Positions 18,601 through 28,482 are shown, numbered from the stretch's first letter. The stretch is DNA of 64,000 bases from Pseudomonas sp. Root562 (GCF_001427125.1 NZ_LMGK01000012.1:568017-632016); one strand, 5' to 3'. Notes: generated by a model not told the origin, from the letters alone. Translations and numbers: made by a program.

Positions 18601-20316
18601 GTTTTTATCCTGGCCGGTGATGAACGCCAGCGGACGGATGACGATCTCATGCCCGTCGACCCAGCGGTCGGCCTTCAGCACATTCATTGCCGCCACGATG
18701 TAGCGATAGCCCTTTTCGTCAATGCCATGTTCGCCAAGAATTTTGCTTTGCAATGCTTGTAGCGCCAGCTGAATACGCAGGTTACTGGCGTAGAGGCGTT
18801 GACGGCGCAGCGATTCAAGCGGGTCATCCAACAGCTTGCTCTTGACCTGTGCGGGGTAGGTCGCACCGATATCGACGGCGCTGATGGCCGTCTTGACATA
18901 GTCGGGCGTCATCCAGGTCGGCACTGCTGTGCCGTCCTTGTATCGCACCGACTGGTTGCCCAGCGGAAGGGCGATGAGGTTTTCGAGTGCCAGCTCGGCA
19001 AGGTCCAGGCGATTGGTCTGGTTCATGCCAGGGGCCGTGAATGCCCCCCAGACCACTTGACTCTCGATAACGATCTCAATGTTCTCAAGCTTCATGCCGG
19101 CAACGTCACTGTGGCTTTTGAGCATGTGGGCTCGAAGGGCATCCAGTGCGAATGTCTTGATCGGAGCAATATCGTCGTCGAAGGATTTTCCGCTGTTGCG
19201 CAGTTGCAGCAATGCCAGATCGAACAGGTGTCGACTGTAGCAACCCAGATCGAATGGCGAAGCGTTGTTCAGCCATTCGGGGATCAGACGCTGCACCTTT
19301 ACGAAGTGCGAAACCTGTTCGGTCTGAGTTGTACCGCTCACCTGCGCTGCGGCACGGGCAGGCGTCGTGAACACCGGTTTGCTGTCCCGTTGTCCAAACT
19401 CCAGGCCGGCAATCGCATCAGTTTGCAGGGCAATCAGCGCGACGGCCTGATGATCAAAAAAATTCCCGGAGGGTTCGAACAGGCGCCATTGAAGCTTGGC
19501 TTCGGGTGGCATTTTTTCAACATACTTCGGCAAATCCTCGCCGAGTTTTTCCAGCGACTCATAGGTCCCGAACCCCGAAGCGATGGAGTGGGTCAGGATG
19601 ATTGTGCGTGTCTCGACGGTGCCGATCACGACGGTCAGATCCGTACGATTGAGATGGCTGGATACGGTTCCATCGAGCCGGTCGAGGTCGATCAGGCAGA
19701 CCCGAATCTTGTAGGTGTCGTGCTCAGTGCGTGTTTTCGCATCGGGATAGTCGAAAACATTGCGCGCGATCGCCAGTTGATGCGCATCCCAGCCTTCCAC
19801 CTTTTGTACATTCCAGACCTGCCGCAGTGACTGCGACAACGCTTGCCAACGCAAAGTGGAACCTTGAGTGGTCTGGTCCCAGTATTCGAGTTGTTGTTCC
19901 TGATAGGCCACCAACAGCACGGGCGACAGTTTATTGATCAGACGCCCTATGGCATCGATCCTGACCGGTAGGTGGATGGGCGTTTTCGTTCTGGGATTCA
20001 GGCTCAGGTAATGCTCGCCGTCGAGGTAGGTCACAGACTCGCCTGAACCGGCGTGCCGCAACAGCGCATCCGTCAGTGACTCGAATCGCAGGGTTCCGGG
20101 CCGGACGGCCCCGGCGACGATTTTCCAGCTCGGTGTAACGACCATCGCCATTGCGGGGTCGATGTTCAACTGTGGATACAGCTTTTTCAGATCGTCTCGA
20201 AGAATACGGGTGGCGACCTCCCTGATAGAGGGGCCGGTGACCAGTTGGGTGAGCAGATCACTTGGGTCGCTGGAGGCCTGATCAGGCTCGACAGCATTCG
20301 TTTCGGTAGAGGCCAT
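15688..20316 (-). CDS. Giant dermonecrotic-toxin-like protein, copy B
   Basis: This 1,542-residue protein is collinear with copy A: matching start region (LKKLYPQLNIDP), ILYRPLLAQALTQYPS, LPSVW, hydrophobic segments around RAWMIFSAVLPFLG and LTDLFLTLGMVLAH, APVGERWFEVFLNDDE, LRLRGGGKKSRLKAL, long coiled coils, and the C-terminal DYLQEYEVRDAT / LWYAHFHY region. Unlike A, it carries an insertion before the C-terminal domain with TVIGQTRKTAPGHMVLVDVTAPVTGKVIATFHE. AAGGAA lies 5 nt before the ATG. It is the upstream gene of a likely two-gene transcript. A toxin or secreted effector role is inferred from the family label alone; no catalytic residues can be assigned. Confidence 0.72.
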   Translation of the reverse strand: MASTETNAVEPDQASSDPSDLLTQLVTGPSIREVATRILRDDLKKLYPQLNIDPAMAMVVTPSWKIVAGAVRPGTLRFESLTDALLRHAGSGESVTYLDGEHYLSLNPRTKTPIHLPVRIDAIGRLINKLSPVLLVAYQEQQLEYWDQTTQGSTLRWQALSQSLRQVWNVQKVEGWDAHQLAIARNVFDYPDAKTRTEHDTYKIRVCLIDLDRLDGTVSSHLNRTDLTVVIGTVETRTIILTHSIASGFGTYESLEKLGEDLPKYVEKMPPEAKLQWRLFEPSGNFFDHQAVALIALQTDAIAGLEFGQRDSKPVFTTPARAAAQVSGTTQTEQVSHFVKVQRLIPEWLNNASPFDLGCYSRHLFDLALLQLRNSGKSFDDDIAPIKTFALDALRAHMLKSHSDVAGMKLENIEIVIESQVVWGAFTAPGMNQTNRLDLAELALENLIALPLGNQSVRYKDGTAVPTWMTPDYVKTAISAVDIGATYPAQVKSKLLDDPLESLRRQRLYASNLRIQLALQALQSKILGEHGIDEKGYRYIVAAMNVLKADRWVDGHEIVIRPLAFITGQDKNKTPDEVTNMFVIGPRDMANGPCILYRPLLAQALTQYPSAANLLYAIKHDKELRESTLAWLADDVRFNYSQYVFPGELPSVWTVSQLLADPTISLRMSGPVSLGQKVIEHDRLMKLFKANANALIMKSERDSVSNAESRWASFKQRAWMIFSAVLPFLGRTAGTAAWIWQILDDLQEGIDARENQDTPAQWSALTDLFLTLGMVLAHQATARRQPARARPAKTETAVIGGAQKNPPPQTPASIQLPDIEDDYLPAEHQTSLHPATVLNSNSAGLGPTLDRYKIPKPPGLGAASTEGWHKHLYEHQSKYYAPVGERWFEVFLNDDEIVQIVDTRKQPSITGPLLINNSRGDWVIDIRLRLRGGGKKSRLKALQKANATKITEIKAHLAVFDAQMASKRQSITDAYNTMKKASADARDAAKQTFLDKLEERIGEYEITIEKLKSLNLVEDVRNYRDAMIEMLGTQLFFNQTWIDEKYPAFVDALKLTLEHLDAKEDSAQSPPAGTFENMSDLTQGVIEKVEFAQLRFKELTRLGKKAEQLSLEYQKKLPKFDLPDLKSLQVTLAREVCVKSGETAELSSAKASLEQIVEDADLTVNSAMELMGDAQLLRTDERIEALNNLIDQFAAIEQRLKSFSTANQEQIVQTQFTRLQGRIDEFNQQTVGHLADLLREQQLLEPVPGPSRTTSTSNKRVITTRFKGTVIGQTRKTAPGHMVLVDVTAPVTGKVIATFHEKTPGVWVERLTMKPQAPKTRLPDPGARIKAGKALLDALPAFIQRTEADSKQSWQLPVEIEEAFHQQASRLEEATKAINAALMQSNTTQDHTNEAQSVLTQLATQTALLYAEGHRLRLEMTKRQPPTAARVEWLHSKGEVDIVPVGDRRRLKGQRRDYLQEYEVRDATSANALWYAHFHYAQLKDDVQSYTAAHLKTREQRLLGRVDIGASTSNQDAIEIYRSRISPQLARSLFFAKTSTST

Positions 20317-20432
20317 GTGCGTTCCTTGCTGAGGGACTGGGACGTGCGCGTCAACGCGCCGCTCAGGTTCGGAAGGTAACGTGGGGTGGGATGGGGCGTG
20401 CGGTACTTAAATATCGTCCGGAAAAAAAGACC

Positions 20433-20600
20433 CGCCATAAGCGTAATGCTGTTCACTTAAGGACGAACACCCGTGGCGAGGGAGCTTGCTCTCGATGCGC
20501 TGCAGTCCCTTTCAGGACCGCTCCGCGCTCCAGCGGGAGCAAGCTCCCTCGCCACAGGATGCCAGCGTTCTCTTAAGTGAACAGCATTACGCCATAAGCG
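20433..20600. mobile_element. MITE-like element with 11-bp target duplication and internal REPIN
   Basis: A 146-bp element (20444-20589) is bounded by perfect 18-bp inverted repeats, TAATGCTGTTCACTTAAG and its complement, and flanked on both sides by the direct repeat CGCCATAAGCG (20433-20443 and 20590-20600). It has no transposase. The repeat length fits an IS4-like element moved in trans. Inside, GTGGCGAGGGAGCTTGCTC (20473-20491) and its exact inverse (20537-20555) form a REPIN. It lies in the 315-bp gap upstream of toxin-like copy B, which otherwise holds no gene. Confidence 0.75.
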
Positions 20601-20631
20601 GGTCTTCACTGGCGCGCAAACACTGGCTCGT

Positions 20632-21732
20632 TCAGGTTCCGGATTTGATCTTGGTCCACGCCCGGGTGCGCGCGCGTTCGGCATCGCGCGGCAGCGGTTG
20701 CAGGGTGTAGAGCGTGCTCATCGCCGTGTCGGTCGGATACAGGTTCGGGTTGTTGCGGATGGCCGGGTCGACCATTTCCGTGGCGTCCTTGTTCGGGTTC
20801 GGGTAACCGACGAAATCGCTCACCGGCGCGATCACCTGAGGTTGCAGCAAGTAGTTGATGAAGGTGTAGGCGTCTTCCGGGTTCTTCGCGCCCTTGGGAA
20901 TGGCAAGCATGTCGAACCAGATCGGCGCGCCTTCCTTCGGCAGGCGCATGTCGACGGTCACACCGTTTTTGGCTTCCTTGGCGCGGTTGGCCGCCTGGGA
21001 GAAGCTGCCGGAGTAACCGACCGCGACGCAGATGTCGCCGTTGGCGATGTCGGCCATGTACTTGGAAGAGTGGAAGTAAGTGACGTACGGACGGATTTTC
21101 ATCAGCAGTGATTCAGCCTTGGCGTAGTCCGCAGGCTTTTTGCTGTTGGGATCGAGGCCGAGGTGTTGCAGGGCCAGAGGCAGGATCTCCGAGGGCGAGT
21201 CGAGCAGGGCGACGCCGCACTGCTTGAGCTTGCTGATGTTTTCTTCCTTGAAGATCAGGTCCCAGCTGTCCACGGGAGCGTTGTCACCCAGCACGGCCTT
21301 GACCTTGTCCGGGTTGAAGCCGATCAGGATCGTGCCGTACATGTAGGGCACGGCAAATTTGTTGCCCGGGTCATTGGCTTCGATCAGCTTCATCAGCTTG
21401 GGATCGAGGTGGTTCCAGTTCGGCAATTTGCTGCGGTCCAGAGGCTGGAATACGCCCGCTTCAATTTGCTTGGCGAGGAACACATTGGACGGCACCACCA
21501 CGTCGTAGCCGGAGTTGCCGGTCAGCAGTTTGGCTTCCAGCGCTTCGTTGGTATCGAAGATGTCGTAGACCAGTTTGGTCTGCGCGTTCTGTGCCTTGAA
21601 GTCTTCCAGGGCTTTGGGCGTGATGTAGTCGAACCAGTTGTAGACACGCAACGTTCGTTCTTCGGCCTGTGCGGCACCGCTCAGTACCGTGGCGCAAAGC
21701 GCAGGGACGATTAAACGCTTGAGATTCTTCAT
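20632..21732 (-). CDS. Polyamine ABC transporter substrate-binding protein (PotF/SpuD-like)
   Basis: A 366-residue periplasmic binding protein with a signal peptide (MKNLKRLIVPAL...GAAQA). It shows the PotF/PotD pattern: LRVYNWFDYITPKALEDFKAQ after the signal, GYDVVVPSNVFLAKQIEAGVFQPLD, VPYMYGTILIGFNPDKV, and CVAVGYSGSFSQA. Such proteins bind putrescine, spermidine or related amines; no permease or ATPase genes are adjacent. It follows the acetylpolyamine amidohydrolase gene by 12 bp, the arrangement I recall for P. aeruginosa PA1409-PA1410, which suggests that the ligand is an acetylated polyamine or its product. Confidence 0.9.
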   Translation of the reverse strand: MKNLKRLIVPALCATVLSGAAQAEERTLRVYNWFDYITPKALEDFKAQNAQTKLVYDIFDTNEALEAKLLTGNSGYDVVVPSNVFLAKQIEAGVFQPLDRSKLPNWNHLDPKLMKLIEANDPGNKFAVPYMYGTILIGFNPDKVKAVLGDNAPVDSWDLIFKEENISKLKQCGVALLDSPSEILPLALQHLGLDPNSKKPADYAKAESLLMKIRPYVTYFHSSKYMADIANGDICVAVGYSGSFSQAANRAKEAKNGVTVDMRLPKEGAPIWFDMLAIPKGAKNPEDAYTFINYLLQPQVIAPVSDFVGYPNPNKDATEMVDPAIRNNPNLYPTDTAMSTLYTLQPLPRDAERARTRAWTKIKSGT

Positions 21733-21744
21733 GCTTGTATTTCC

Positions 21745-22776
21745 TCAGCAAGCGCTTTCAAAACCTTCGAGAACGTTCACGGCGTTGATACCGATTTCTT
21801 CGACTGCGTACCCGCCTTCCATCACGAACAGCGTCGGTACGCCTAGCTTGGCGATGCGCTTGCCCATGGCCAGGTAATCCGGACTGTCGAGCTTGAACTG
21901 CGAGATCGGGTCGTCCTTGAACGTGTCGACGCCCAGGGACACGACAACGATGTCGGCGCCATAGCTTTGGATCTCTTTGCAAGCGTGTTCCAACGCTGCA
22001 CTCCAGGTGTCCCAGCCGCTGCCGGCAGGCAACGGATAGTTGAAGTTGAAACCTTCACCGGCGCCTTCACCCAATTCGTCTTCATAGCCGAGGAAGAATG
22101 GAAACTCGGCTTCCGGGTGACCATGGATCGAAGTGAACAGCACATCGCTGCGCTCGTAGAAAATCGATTGAGTGCCATTGCCGTGGTGGTAGTCGACGTC
22201 GAGAATCGCGACCTTTTTGTGGCCCTGATCGAGGAATGCCTGGGCAGCGATGGCCGCGTTGTTGAGGTAGCAATAACCTCCCATCAAGTCGCCGGCAGCG
22301 TGGTGTCCTGGTGGGCGGCAGAGGGCGAAGGCGCTGCGGGCGCCGCGCTGGATTTCGGCTTGGGCCGTGAGCGCAACTTGCGCTGCACTGTACGCTGCCT
22401 GCCAGGTGCCGGCGGTGATCGGGGCGCCGCCATCGAAACTGTAGTAACCCAGTTCACCATGCAGGCTCGTGGGTTTGACGCGACGCAGCGTGCGCGCGGG
22501 CCAGGTGTAGGGCAGCAAGTCACCGTCGGTGTTGAACTCGGTCCAGCGTGCCCAGGCGCCTTTGAAAAAGTCGAGATAATCGCGGCTGTGGATACGCGCG
22601 ATCGGTTCGAGGCCGAAATCCTTCGGCGCCTCCACTGGGCCGAGATTCTGCTTTTGCACTCTGCCAAGCACGTGGTCGGCCCGCGATGGCATTTCGAAGC
22701 AGGGCTTGAGTTGCCCGTCTATCAATTCGCAGCGGCCATGGTGCAGGTGGTGATCGTCTGAGTAGATCGTCAGCAT
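21745..22776 (-). CDS. aphA: Acetylpolyamine amidohydrolase (histone deacetylase family)
   Basis: A 343-residue zinc hydrolase of the HDAC fold, matching the length of acetylpolyamine deacetylases (about 341). Start: MLTIYSDDHHLHHG with GGAG upstream; the longer open frame adds 69 unlikely residues. Active-site motifs are CRPPGHHA (the His pair), AILDVDYHHGNGTQ (Asp and His zinc ligands), TSIHGHPEAEFPFFLG and VSLGVDTFKDDP. It removes acetyl groups from acetylputrescine, acetylcadaverine or acetylspermidine, allowing polyamines to be used as carbon and nitrogen sources. It is transcribed with the downstream binding protein and lies below an AraC regulator. Confidence 0.92.
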   Translation of the reverse strand: MLTIYSDDHHLHHGRCELIDGQLKPCFEMPSRADHVLGRVQKQNLGPVEAPKDFGLEPIARIHSRDYLDFFKGAWARWTEFNTDGDLLPYTWPARTLRRVKPTSLHGELGYYSFDGGAPITAGTWQAAYSAAQVALTAQAEIQRGARSAFALCRPPGHHAAGDLMGGYCYLNNAAIAAQAFLDQGHKKVAILDVDYHHGNGTQSIFYERSDVLFTSIHGHPEAEFPFFLGYEDELGEGAGEGFNFNYPLPAGSGWDTWSAALEHACKEIQSYGADIVVVSLGVDTFKDDPISQFKLDSPDYLAMGKRIAKLGVPTLFVMEGGYAVEEIGINAVNVLEGFESAC

Positions 22777-22933
22777 TTGTTGTTCTCCGCAGGGCTGGTT
22801 CGGTTGAGCACAGTCTTGCGGCGCAGACGATTCAGGAGAACGGCAGGAAAGGCCAAAAGGGGATCGATGTGGCCAAAACATTTGACCGAAATTCGCCTCT
22901 CGAATAACGCTGCAAAACCCGTAGGAGTGAGTA

Positions 22934-23926
22934 TCAGGGCCGGAACTGGCTCGGCGCGACACCGCTCCAGCGCACAAACGCATGACGAAAACTGGCGGTC
23001 TCGCTGAACCCCAGGGCCTCGGCGATTTGATAGATCGGCAGTTGATCCTCGCACAGCATTTGTTTGGCCTGCTCGAAGCGCAGTTCGTCGAGCAGTTCCT
23101 GATAACTGCATCCCAGATCTTTCAGATGCCGACGCAAGGTGCGCGCCGAACAATTCATCTGCTCGGCCAGCCCTTCAAGCCCTGGCGCGGCGTTCAATTG
23201 CGCACGGAGCAACTGCCGAATCCGCCCTAACCAGGCCTGGCGCCCCGTGAATTCGAGGTTCTGCTTGCGGCAACGTTCGGCCATGGCCTGGTGGGTGATG
23301 ACATCGGCCAGCGGCAATGGCTGGTCGAGCCAGCGCTTGTCGAAGGCAAAGGCGTTGTCCCGCGCCCCAAAGAGCAGCGGGCAATTGAAATGTTCGGCGT
23401 AGGTCGATTCATAGTCGGGCGCGGCATGTTCGAAGCGTGCAGCCAGCAACGGCAGTGAATGCCCGAGCAGATCGTCGCAGGTGACTTTCAACGACACCAG
23501 GCAAAACTCCGCGTTGAACACGGCCATCGCCGGGCTCTCACGGTAGTCGGCCGCGACGAACCAGATACGCTCGCCATCGTCTTCCAGGCTCAATTCGAAA
23601 AATGTTCCCAGCAACGCCGGATACCGCATCGCCAACCGTAAAGCGTCACCGAAGGTGGCACTGGTGAGCAGGGCGTAACCAAGCATGCCGTAGCAGGAAA
23701 CGTGCATTCGCCGCCCCAGTTCCAGGCCGATGTCACGCTTGAGCGCAACGGCGTTGGCGCAGACCTGCATTTCCTGATTGGTGGTGATGCGCGTGTCGGC
23801 CCGGTGCAGGTCCGCCGCACTGATGCCGCTGCCGGCCAGCAGCGCCTCGCTGGACAAACCTTCGGCCTTGAAGACGTTGAGGATCAGCGAGACGGCGTTG
23901 AGCGTGGTGAGGTGGGAGTGGAGCAT
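22934..23926 (-). CDS. AraC-family regulator with N-terminal sensor domain
   Basis: A 330-residue protein. The C-terminal third is an AraC/XylS double HTH (MNCSARTLRRHLKDLGCSYQ, then IYQIAEALGFSETASFRHAF and a final WSGVAPSQFR). The N-terminal 190 residues resemble the arabinose-binding-type domain found in OruR-like Pseudomonas regulators (ELGRRMHVSCYGMLGYALLTS). It precedes the deacetylase gene on the same strand with a 157-bp gap, so control of polyamine catabolism is a fair inference, though the inducer is unknown. Confidence 0.88.
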   Translation of the reverse strand: MLHSHLTTLNAVSLILNVFKAEGLSSEALLAGSGISAADLHRADTRITTNQEMQVCANAVALKRDIGLELGRRMHVSCYGMLGYALLTSATFGDALRLAMRYPALLGTFFELSLEDDGERIWFVAADYRESPAMAVFNAEFCLVSLKVTCDDLLGHSLPLLAARFEHAAPDYESTYAEHFNCPLLFGARDNAFAFDKRWLDQPLPLADVITHQAMAERCRKQNLEFTGRQAWLGRIRQLLRAQLNAAPGLEGLAEQMNCSARTLRRHLKDLGCSYQELLDELRFEQAKQMLCEDQLPIYQIAEALGFSETASFRHAFVRWSGVAPSQFRP

Positions 23927-24009
23927 GGGAGGTTCCAGCCTTGGGATGGCTGGAACGCAGCAAGTTGCATGCCTGCTTCAACGTGTTGCGTGTCGCAAAT
24001 AACCAACCC

Positions 24010-24082
24010 GTAGGAGCGAGGCTTGCCCGCGAAGCTTTTGGCGTACTTGAGGCCGCGTTCGCGGGCAAGCTTCGCTCCTACA
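24010..24082. repeat. REPIN
   Basis: GTAGGAGCGAGGCTTGCCCGCGA is followed about 25 bp later by its inverse TCGCGGGCAAGCTTCGCTCCTAC, between the AraC gene's upstream side and the 3' end of the asparaginase gene. Confidence 0.85.
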
Positions 24083-24099
24083 GATTTTTGTGGAGCGGG

Positions 24100-25104
24100 T
24101 CAGATCAACTCGCCGCAGAGGTCCAGTTCTGCCAGGCGGCGCACCTCGGCGGTATCGAGCCCGGCGCTCAACAGCGCATGCAACTTGCCGAACGCCGCCT
24201 CACGGGTCATGCCGCCACCCGACAGCACGCCCACACCGCGCAAGCGACTGCCAGCCTCATACACATCCAGCTCCACGCCACCTTCATGGCACTGAGTCAC
24301 GGCGACAACGACAACGCCTTTATCCCGCGCCCGCTCCAGGCTGGCGAGGAACGCCGGGTTGTCGCTCGGCCCCGTGCCGCTGCCGTAGCACTCCAGCACC
24401 AGGCCTTGAATGCCGCTGTCGAGCAGGCCGTCGAGAATCCCGGCGCTGATGCCGGGAAACAATGGCAGCACCGCGACATTCGCCAATTGTCGGGGCTGGT
24501 TGTAGTTCAACGGCGCCGGGATCGAAACCGCTTTCACGCCGCCACCCTGGCGCTCCAGGCGCTTGAATGGATGCCGGCCGAAACTGCGCACCTTGGCGCA
24601 ACGGGTCGGGGCCAGCAGTTCGCCGTGGAAATACAGTTGCACGCCCGGCGCCAGGCCTTGGCCCAAGGCAACCAGCGCACCGCTGAGGTTTTCCCAGGCA
24701 TCGCTGTCCGTTACGCCGGCCGGCAACATGGAACCGGTGAACACCACGCGAGCCTTCAGGCCGAGCAACTGAAAGCTCATGGCTGCGGCGCTGTAGGCCA
24801 GGGTATCGGTGCCATGCAGGATCAGCACGCTGTCGCAGCCCTGGACATCCACCGCATCGACCACCGCTTCACGCAGTTGCTGCCAATACGCGGGGGTCAT
24901 GTTGGCACTGTCGATCAGCGGCGACATCTCGCGAAAGCGCCATTGCGGTACGACGAGATCAGGCTGGCTGTGCAGGTATTCGCGCATCCGCGCTTCGAAA
25001 CCGGACGCCGGGGCCAGGCCGTTGGCGCTCGCCTGCATGCCGATGGTGCCGCCGGTATAGAGCACCATGACGTGCTGGGCGGCAGGATAGGTCGACGAAT
25101 TCAT
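24100..25104 (-). CDS. L-asparaginase (cytoplasmic type-I-like)
   Basis: A 334-residue asparaginase from the ATG with GGAG 7 nt upstream. Catalytic motifs are VLYTGGTIGM (first Thr nucleophile, near residue 20) and ILHGTDTLAYSAAAMSF (second Thr with the Asp). The absence of a signal peptide and the HGTDTLAY form match E. coli AnsA-type enzymes (338 aa). It hydrolyses asparagine to aspartate and ammonia. Upstream on the same strand are an AGCS symporter and aspartase, so the region forms an asparagine/aspartate catabolic block. Confidence 0.88.
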   Translation of the reverse strand: MNSSTYPAAQHVMVLYTGGTIGMQASANGLAPASGFEARMREYLHSQPDLVVPQWRFREMSPLIDSANMTPAYWQQLREAVVDAVDVQGCDSVLILHGTDTLAYSAAAMSFQLLGLKARVVFTGSMLPAGVTDSDAWENLSGALVALGQGLAPGVQLYFHGELLAPTRCAKVRSFGRHPFKRLERQGGGVKAVSIPAPLNYNQPRQLANVAVLPLFPGISAGILDGLLDSGIQGLVLECYGSGTGPSDNPAFLASLERARDKGVVVVAVTQCHEGGVELDVYEAGSRLRGVGVLSGGGMTREAAFGKLHALLSAGLDTAEVRRLAELDLCGELI

Positions 25105-25130
25105 GGAGCTGCTCCGAGAACGATGATGTC

Positions 25131-25160
25131 CTGTAGGAGCCAGCAAGCCGGCTCCTACAG
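25131..25160. repeat. Single REP palindrome
   Basis: CTGTAGGAGCCAGCAAGCCG followed by GCTCCTACAG forms an imperfect 30-bp palindrome between the symporter stop and the asparaginase start. Confidence 0.75.
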
Positions 25161-25181
25161 GGGATTTCGCACTTTAACCGA

Positions 25182-26630
25182 TCAGCGTTGCGCTGCGGTC
25201 ACACCTTGCGGCTCAGCCTGGTTCTGAACGGCGGCCGGTGGATTCGCCGGCCAGGCCTGACGATCCAGATCCAGATCCGGGAACTTGCTCGAATCGAACA
25301 CCGGCGTCTTGATCCCGGCGGCGCGCTGATCATCGTAGTCACGCAGGATGCGCATGCCGACCTTGAACAACAGGGCCAGCGCGATCAGGTTGACGAAAGC
25401 GAGCAGGGTCATGGTGATGTCGGCGAAGGCGAACACGGTGCCGAGGTTTTCGATGGCGCCCCAGAAAATCAGCACCAGTACCAGCGCTCGATAACCCATC
25501 AACGCCTTGCGGTTTTCACCGATCAAAAAGCGCAGGTTGTTTTCGCCCAGGTAGTAGTTGTAGAGGATCGAGGTGAACACGAACAACGCCAGCGCCACGG
25601 AAATGAACATCCGGCCCCAGTCACCGACCACTGCTGCCAGGGAGTTCTGGGTCAGGGCAATGCCGTCGCCTTCGAAGCCCGGGGTGTAGAAGCCCGAGAG
25701 CAGGATCAGCAACGCCGTGCAGGTGCAGATCACGAAGGTATCGAGGAACACACTGAACGCTTGAACCACGCCTTGCGCCACCGGGTGCTCGACCGCTGCC
25801 ACCGCTGCCACGTTAGGCGCACTGCCCAGGCCCGCTTCGTTGGCGAACACGCCGCGTTTGACGCCCATGATAATGGCGCTGCCCACCAGTCCACCAAAGG
25901 CCTGGTCCAGACCGAAGGCGCTCTTGACGATGGTCATCAGCATGCCCGGCACCTGGTCGAATTGCAGCACGATCACGTAAATGGTCACGCCGATGTAGAC
26001 CAGGGTTTTCACCGGCACCAGCAGGTCGGCGACCTTGGCGATGCGCTTGATCCCGCCGATGAACACCAGGCCCAGCAGCACGGCCAGACCGAGGCCGGTG
26101 TAAGTCGTGTCGAGGCCGAATGCGTTGTTCAGCGAGTGAGTCACGGCGTGGGCTTGCAAGCCGTTGAAGGCGAACCCGAAGGTCACCAGCAACAGAAAAG
26201 CCATCAACATGCCGAGCCAGCGTTTTTGCAGACCGTGCTGGATGTAATAGGACGGGCCGCCACGGAACTGACCTTCCGAGTCGCAGCGCTTGTAGAGCTG
26301 GCCCAGGGAGCATTCGAAGAAGCTGCTGGACATGCCGACCAGTGCGGTCACCCACATCCAGAACACCGCGCCTGGGCCGCCGAGTGTCACAGCGATACCG
26401 ACACCGGCAATGTTGCCCGCACCGACGCGGCCGGCGAGGCTGAGCATCAGGGCCTGGAACGAACTGAGTTGCCCGGCGCTGCTTTTGAGGCTGTCGCGGA
26501 ACACCGCGAACATGTGGAAGAAATGACGCAATTGAACGAAACGCGAGCGGATCGTGAAGTAGCTACCGAGCCCGACAATGAGCACGATCAGTACTTTCCC
26601 TGAGAGGAAGTCGTTAATGACTTCGAGCAT
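25182..26630 (-). CDS. Alanine/glycine:cation symporter family protein (AGCS)
   Basis: A 482-residue inner-membrane transporter with about ten to eleven hydrophobic segments. The AGCS signature is clear: SLAGRVGAGNIAGVGIAVTLGGPGAVFWMW near residue 65 and GGPSYYI. Members import alanine or glycine with Na+ or H+. Between aspartase and asparaginase genes it may carry a related amino acid, but that is inference. The hydrophilic C-terminal tail of about 50 residues (DDQRAAGIKTPVFDSS...) is typical of Pseudomonas members. Confidence 0.9.
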   Translation of the reverse strand: MLEVINDFLSGKVLIVLIVGLGSYFTIRSRFVQLRHFFHMFAVFRDSLKSSAGQLSSFQALMLSLAGRVGAGNIAGVGIAVTLGGPGAVFWMWVTALVGMSSSFFECSLGQLYKRCDSEGQFRGGPSYYIQHGLQKRWLGMLMAFLLLVTFGFAFNGLQAHAVTHSLNNAFGLDTTYTGLGLAVLLGLVFIGGIKRIAKVADLLVPVKTLVYIGVTIYVIVLQFDQVPGMLMTIVKSAFGLDQAFGGLVGSAIIMGVKRGVFANEAGLGSAPNVAAVAAVEHPVAQGVVQAFSVFLDTFVICTCTALLILLSGFYTPGFEGDGIALTQNSLAAVVGDWGRMFISVALALFVFTSILYNYYLGENNLRFLIGENRKALMGYRALVLVLIFWGAIENLGTVFAFADITMTLLAFVNLIALALLFKVGMRILRDYDDQRAAGIKTPVFDSSKFPDLDLDRQAWPANPPAAVQNQAEPQGVTAAQR

Positions 26631-26880
26631 GGATTATTCCTCGCTGTTTTTTGTGTAGGCAACAATGCTGGCCGGACAGACACATCGAGTTACATCAGTT
26701 GGCGCTCGGCACAACAGGCGGGTCGATGTTCGTCCCGGTTTCATATCGCGGGTTTGTTATTAGTTCGGGTTTCGCATGGGTTGTGGTCTCGCTACCGACG
26801 ACCGCTCACGCGAAGAGGGGCGGCACTATACCGATGACAGTGCCGTCCGTCTGCACGGTTGTGGTGCAAGCACGCAATTG

Positions 26881-26949
26881 CAGGCGCAAGGCTTGCCCGC
26901 GATGGCGATTGTGAGAACGCCATCGCGGGCAAGCCTTGCTCCTACAGCT
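26881..26949. repeat. REPIN
   Basis: CAAGGCTTGCCCGCGATGGCG and its inverse CGCCATCGCGGGCAAGCCTTG are separated by about 10 bp, forming one long hairpin ending GCTCCTACAG. Confidence 0.85.
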
Positions 26950-26960
26950 GTAAAAAAATC

Positions 26961-26994
26961 AAAAAAAAGGGCCGGGAGAGTGATCTCCAAGCCC
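26961..26994 (-). terminator. aspA terminator
   Basis: On the minus strand GGGCTTGGAGATCACTCTCC and CGGCCC fold with GGGC/GCCC and GGAGA/TCTCC pairing and are followed by TTTTTTT. It lies about 65 bp past the aspA stop. Confidence 0.75.
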
Positions 26995-27057
26995 TCAAAA
27001 GGTGAGAGGTGTCTAGTCCCTCGACCTGGTGAGCGGTGCTACAGGTAACGCGTCGGT

Positions 27058-28482
<1,425 letters not shown>

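Larger units (their letters stand above)
26631..27057. other. 427-bp intergenic region between aspA and the symporter
   Basis: No gene is visible. It holds the aspA terminator, a REPIN, and the presumed promoter of the symporter-asparaginase pair. The 230 bp nearest the symporter start contain no motif that I recognise. Confidence 0.6.

Noticed and set aside
25188..26603. 471-residue open frame antisense to the AGCS symporter
   Set aside because: Shadow of a membrane protein gene; no start signal, His/Gln/Glu-rich composition.
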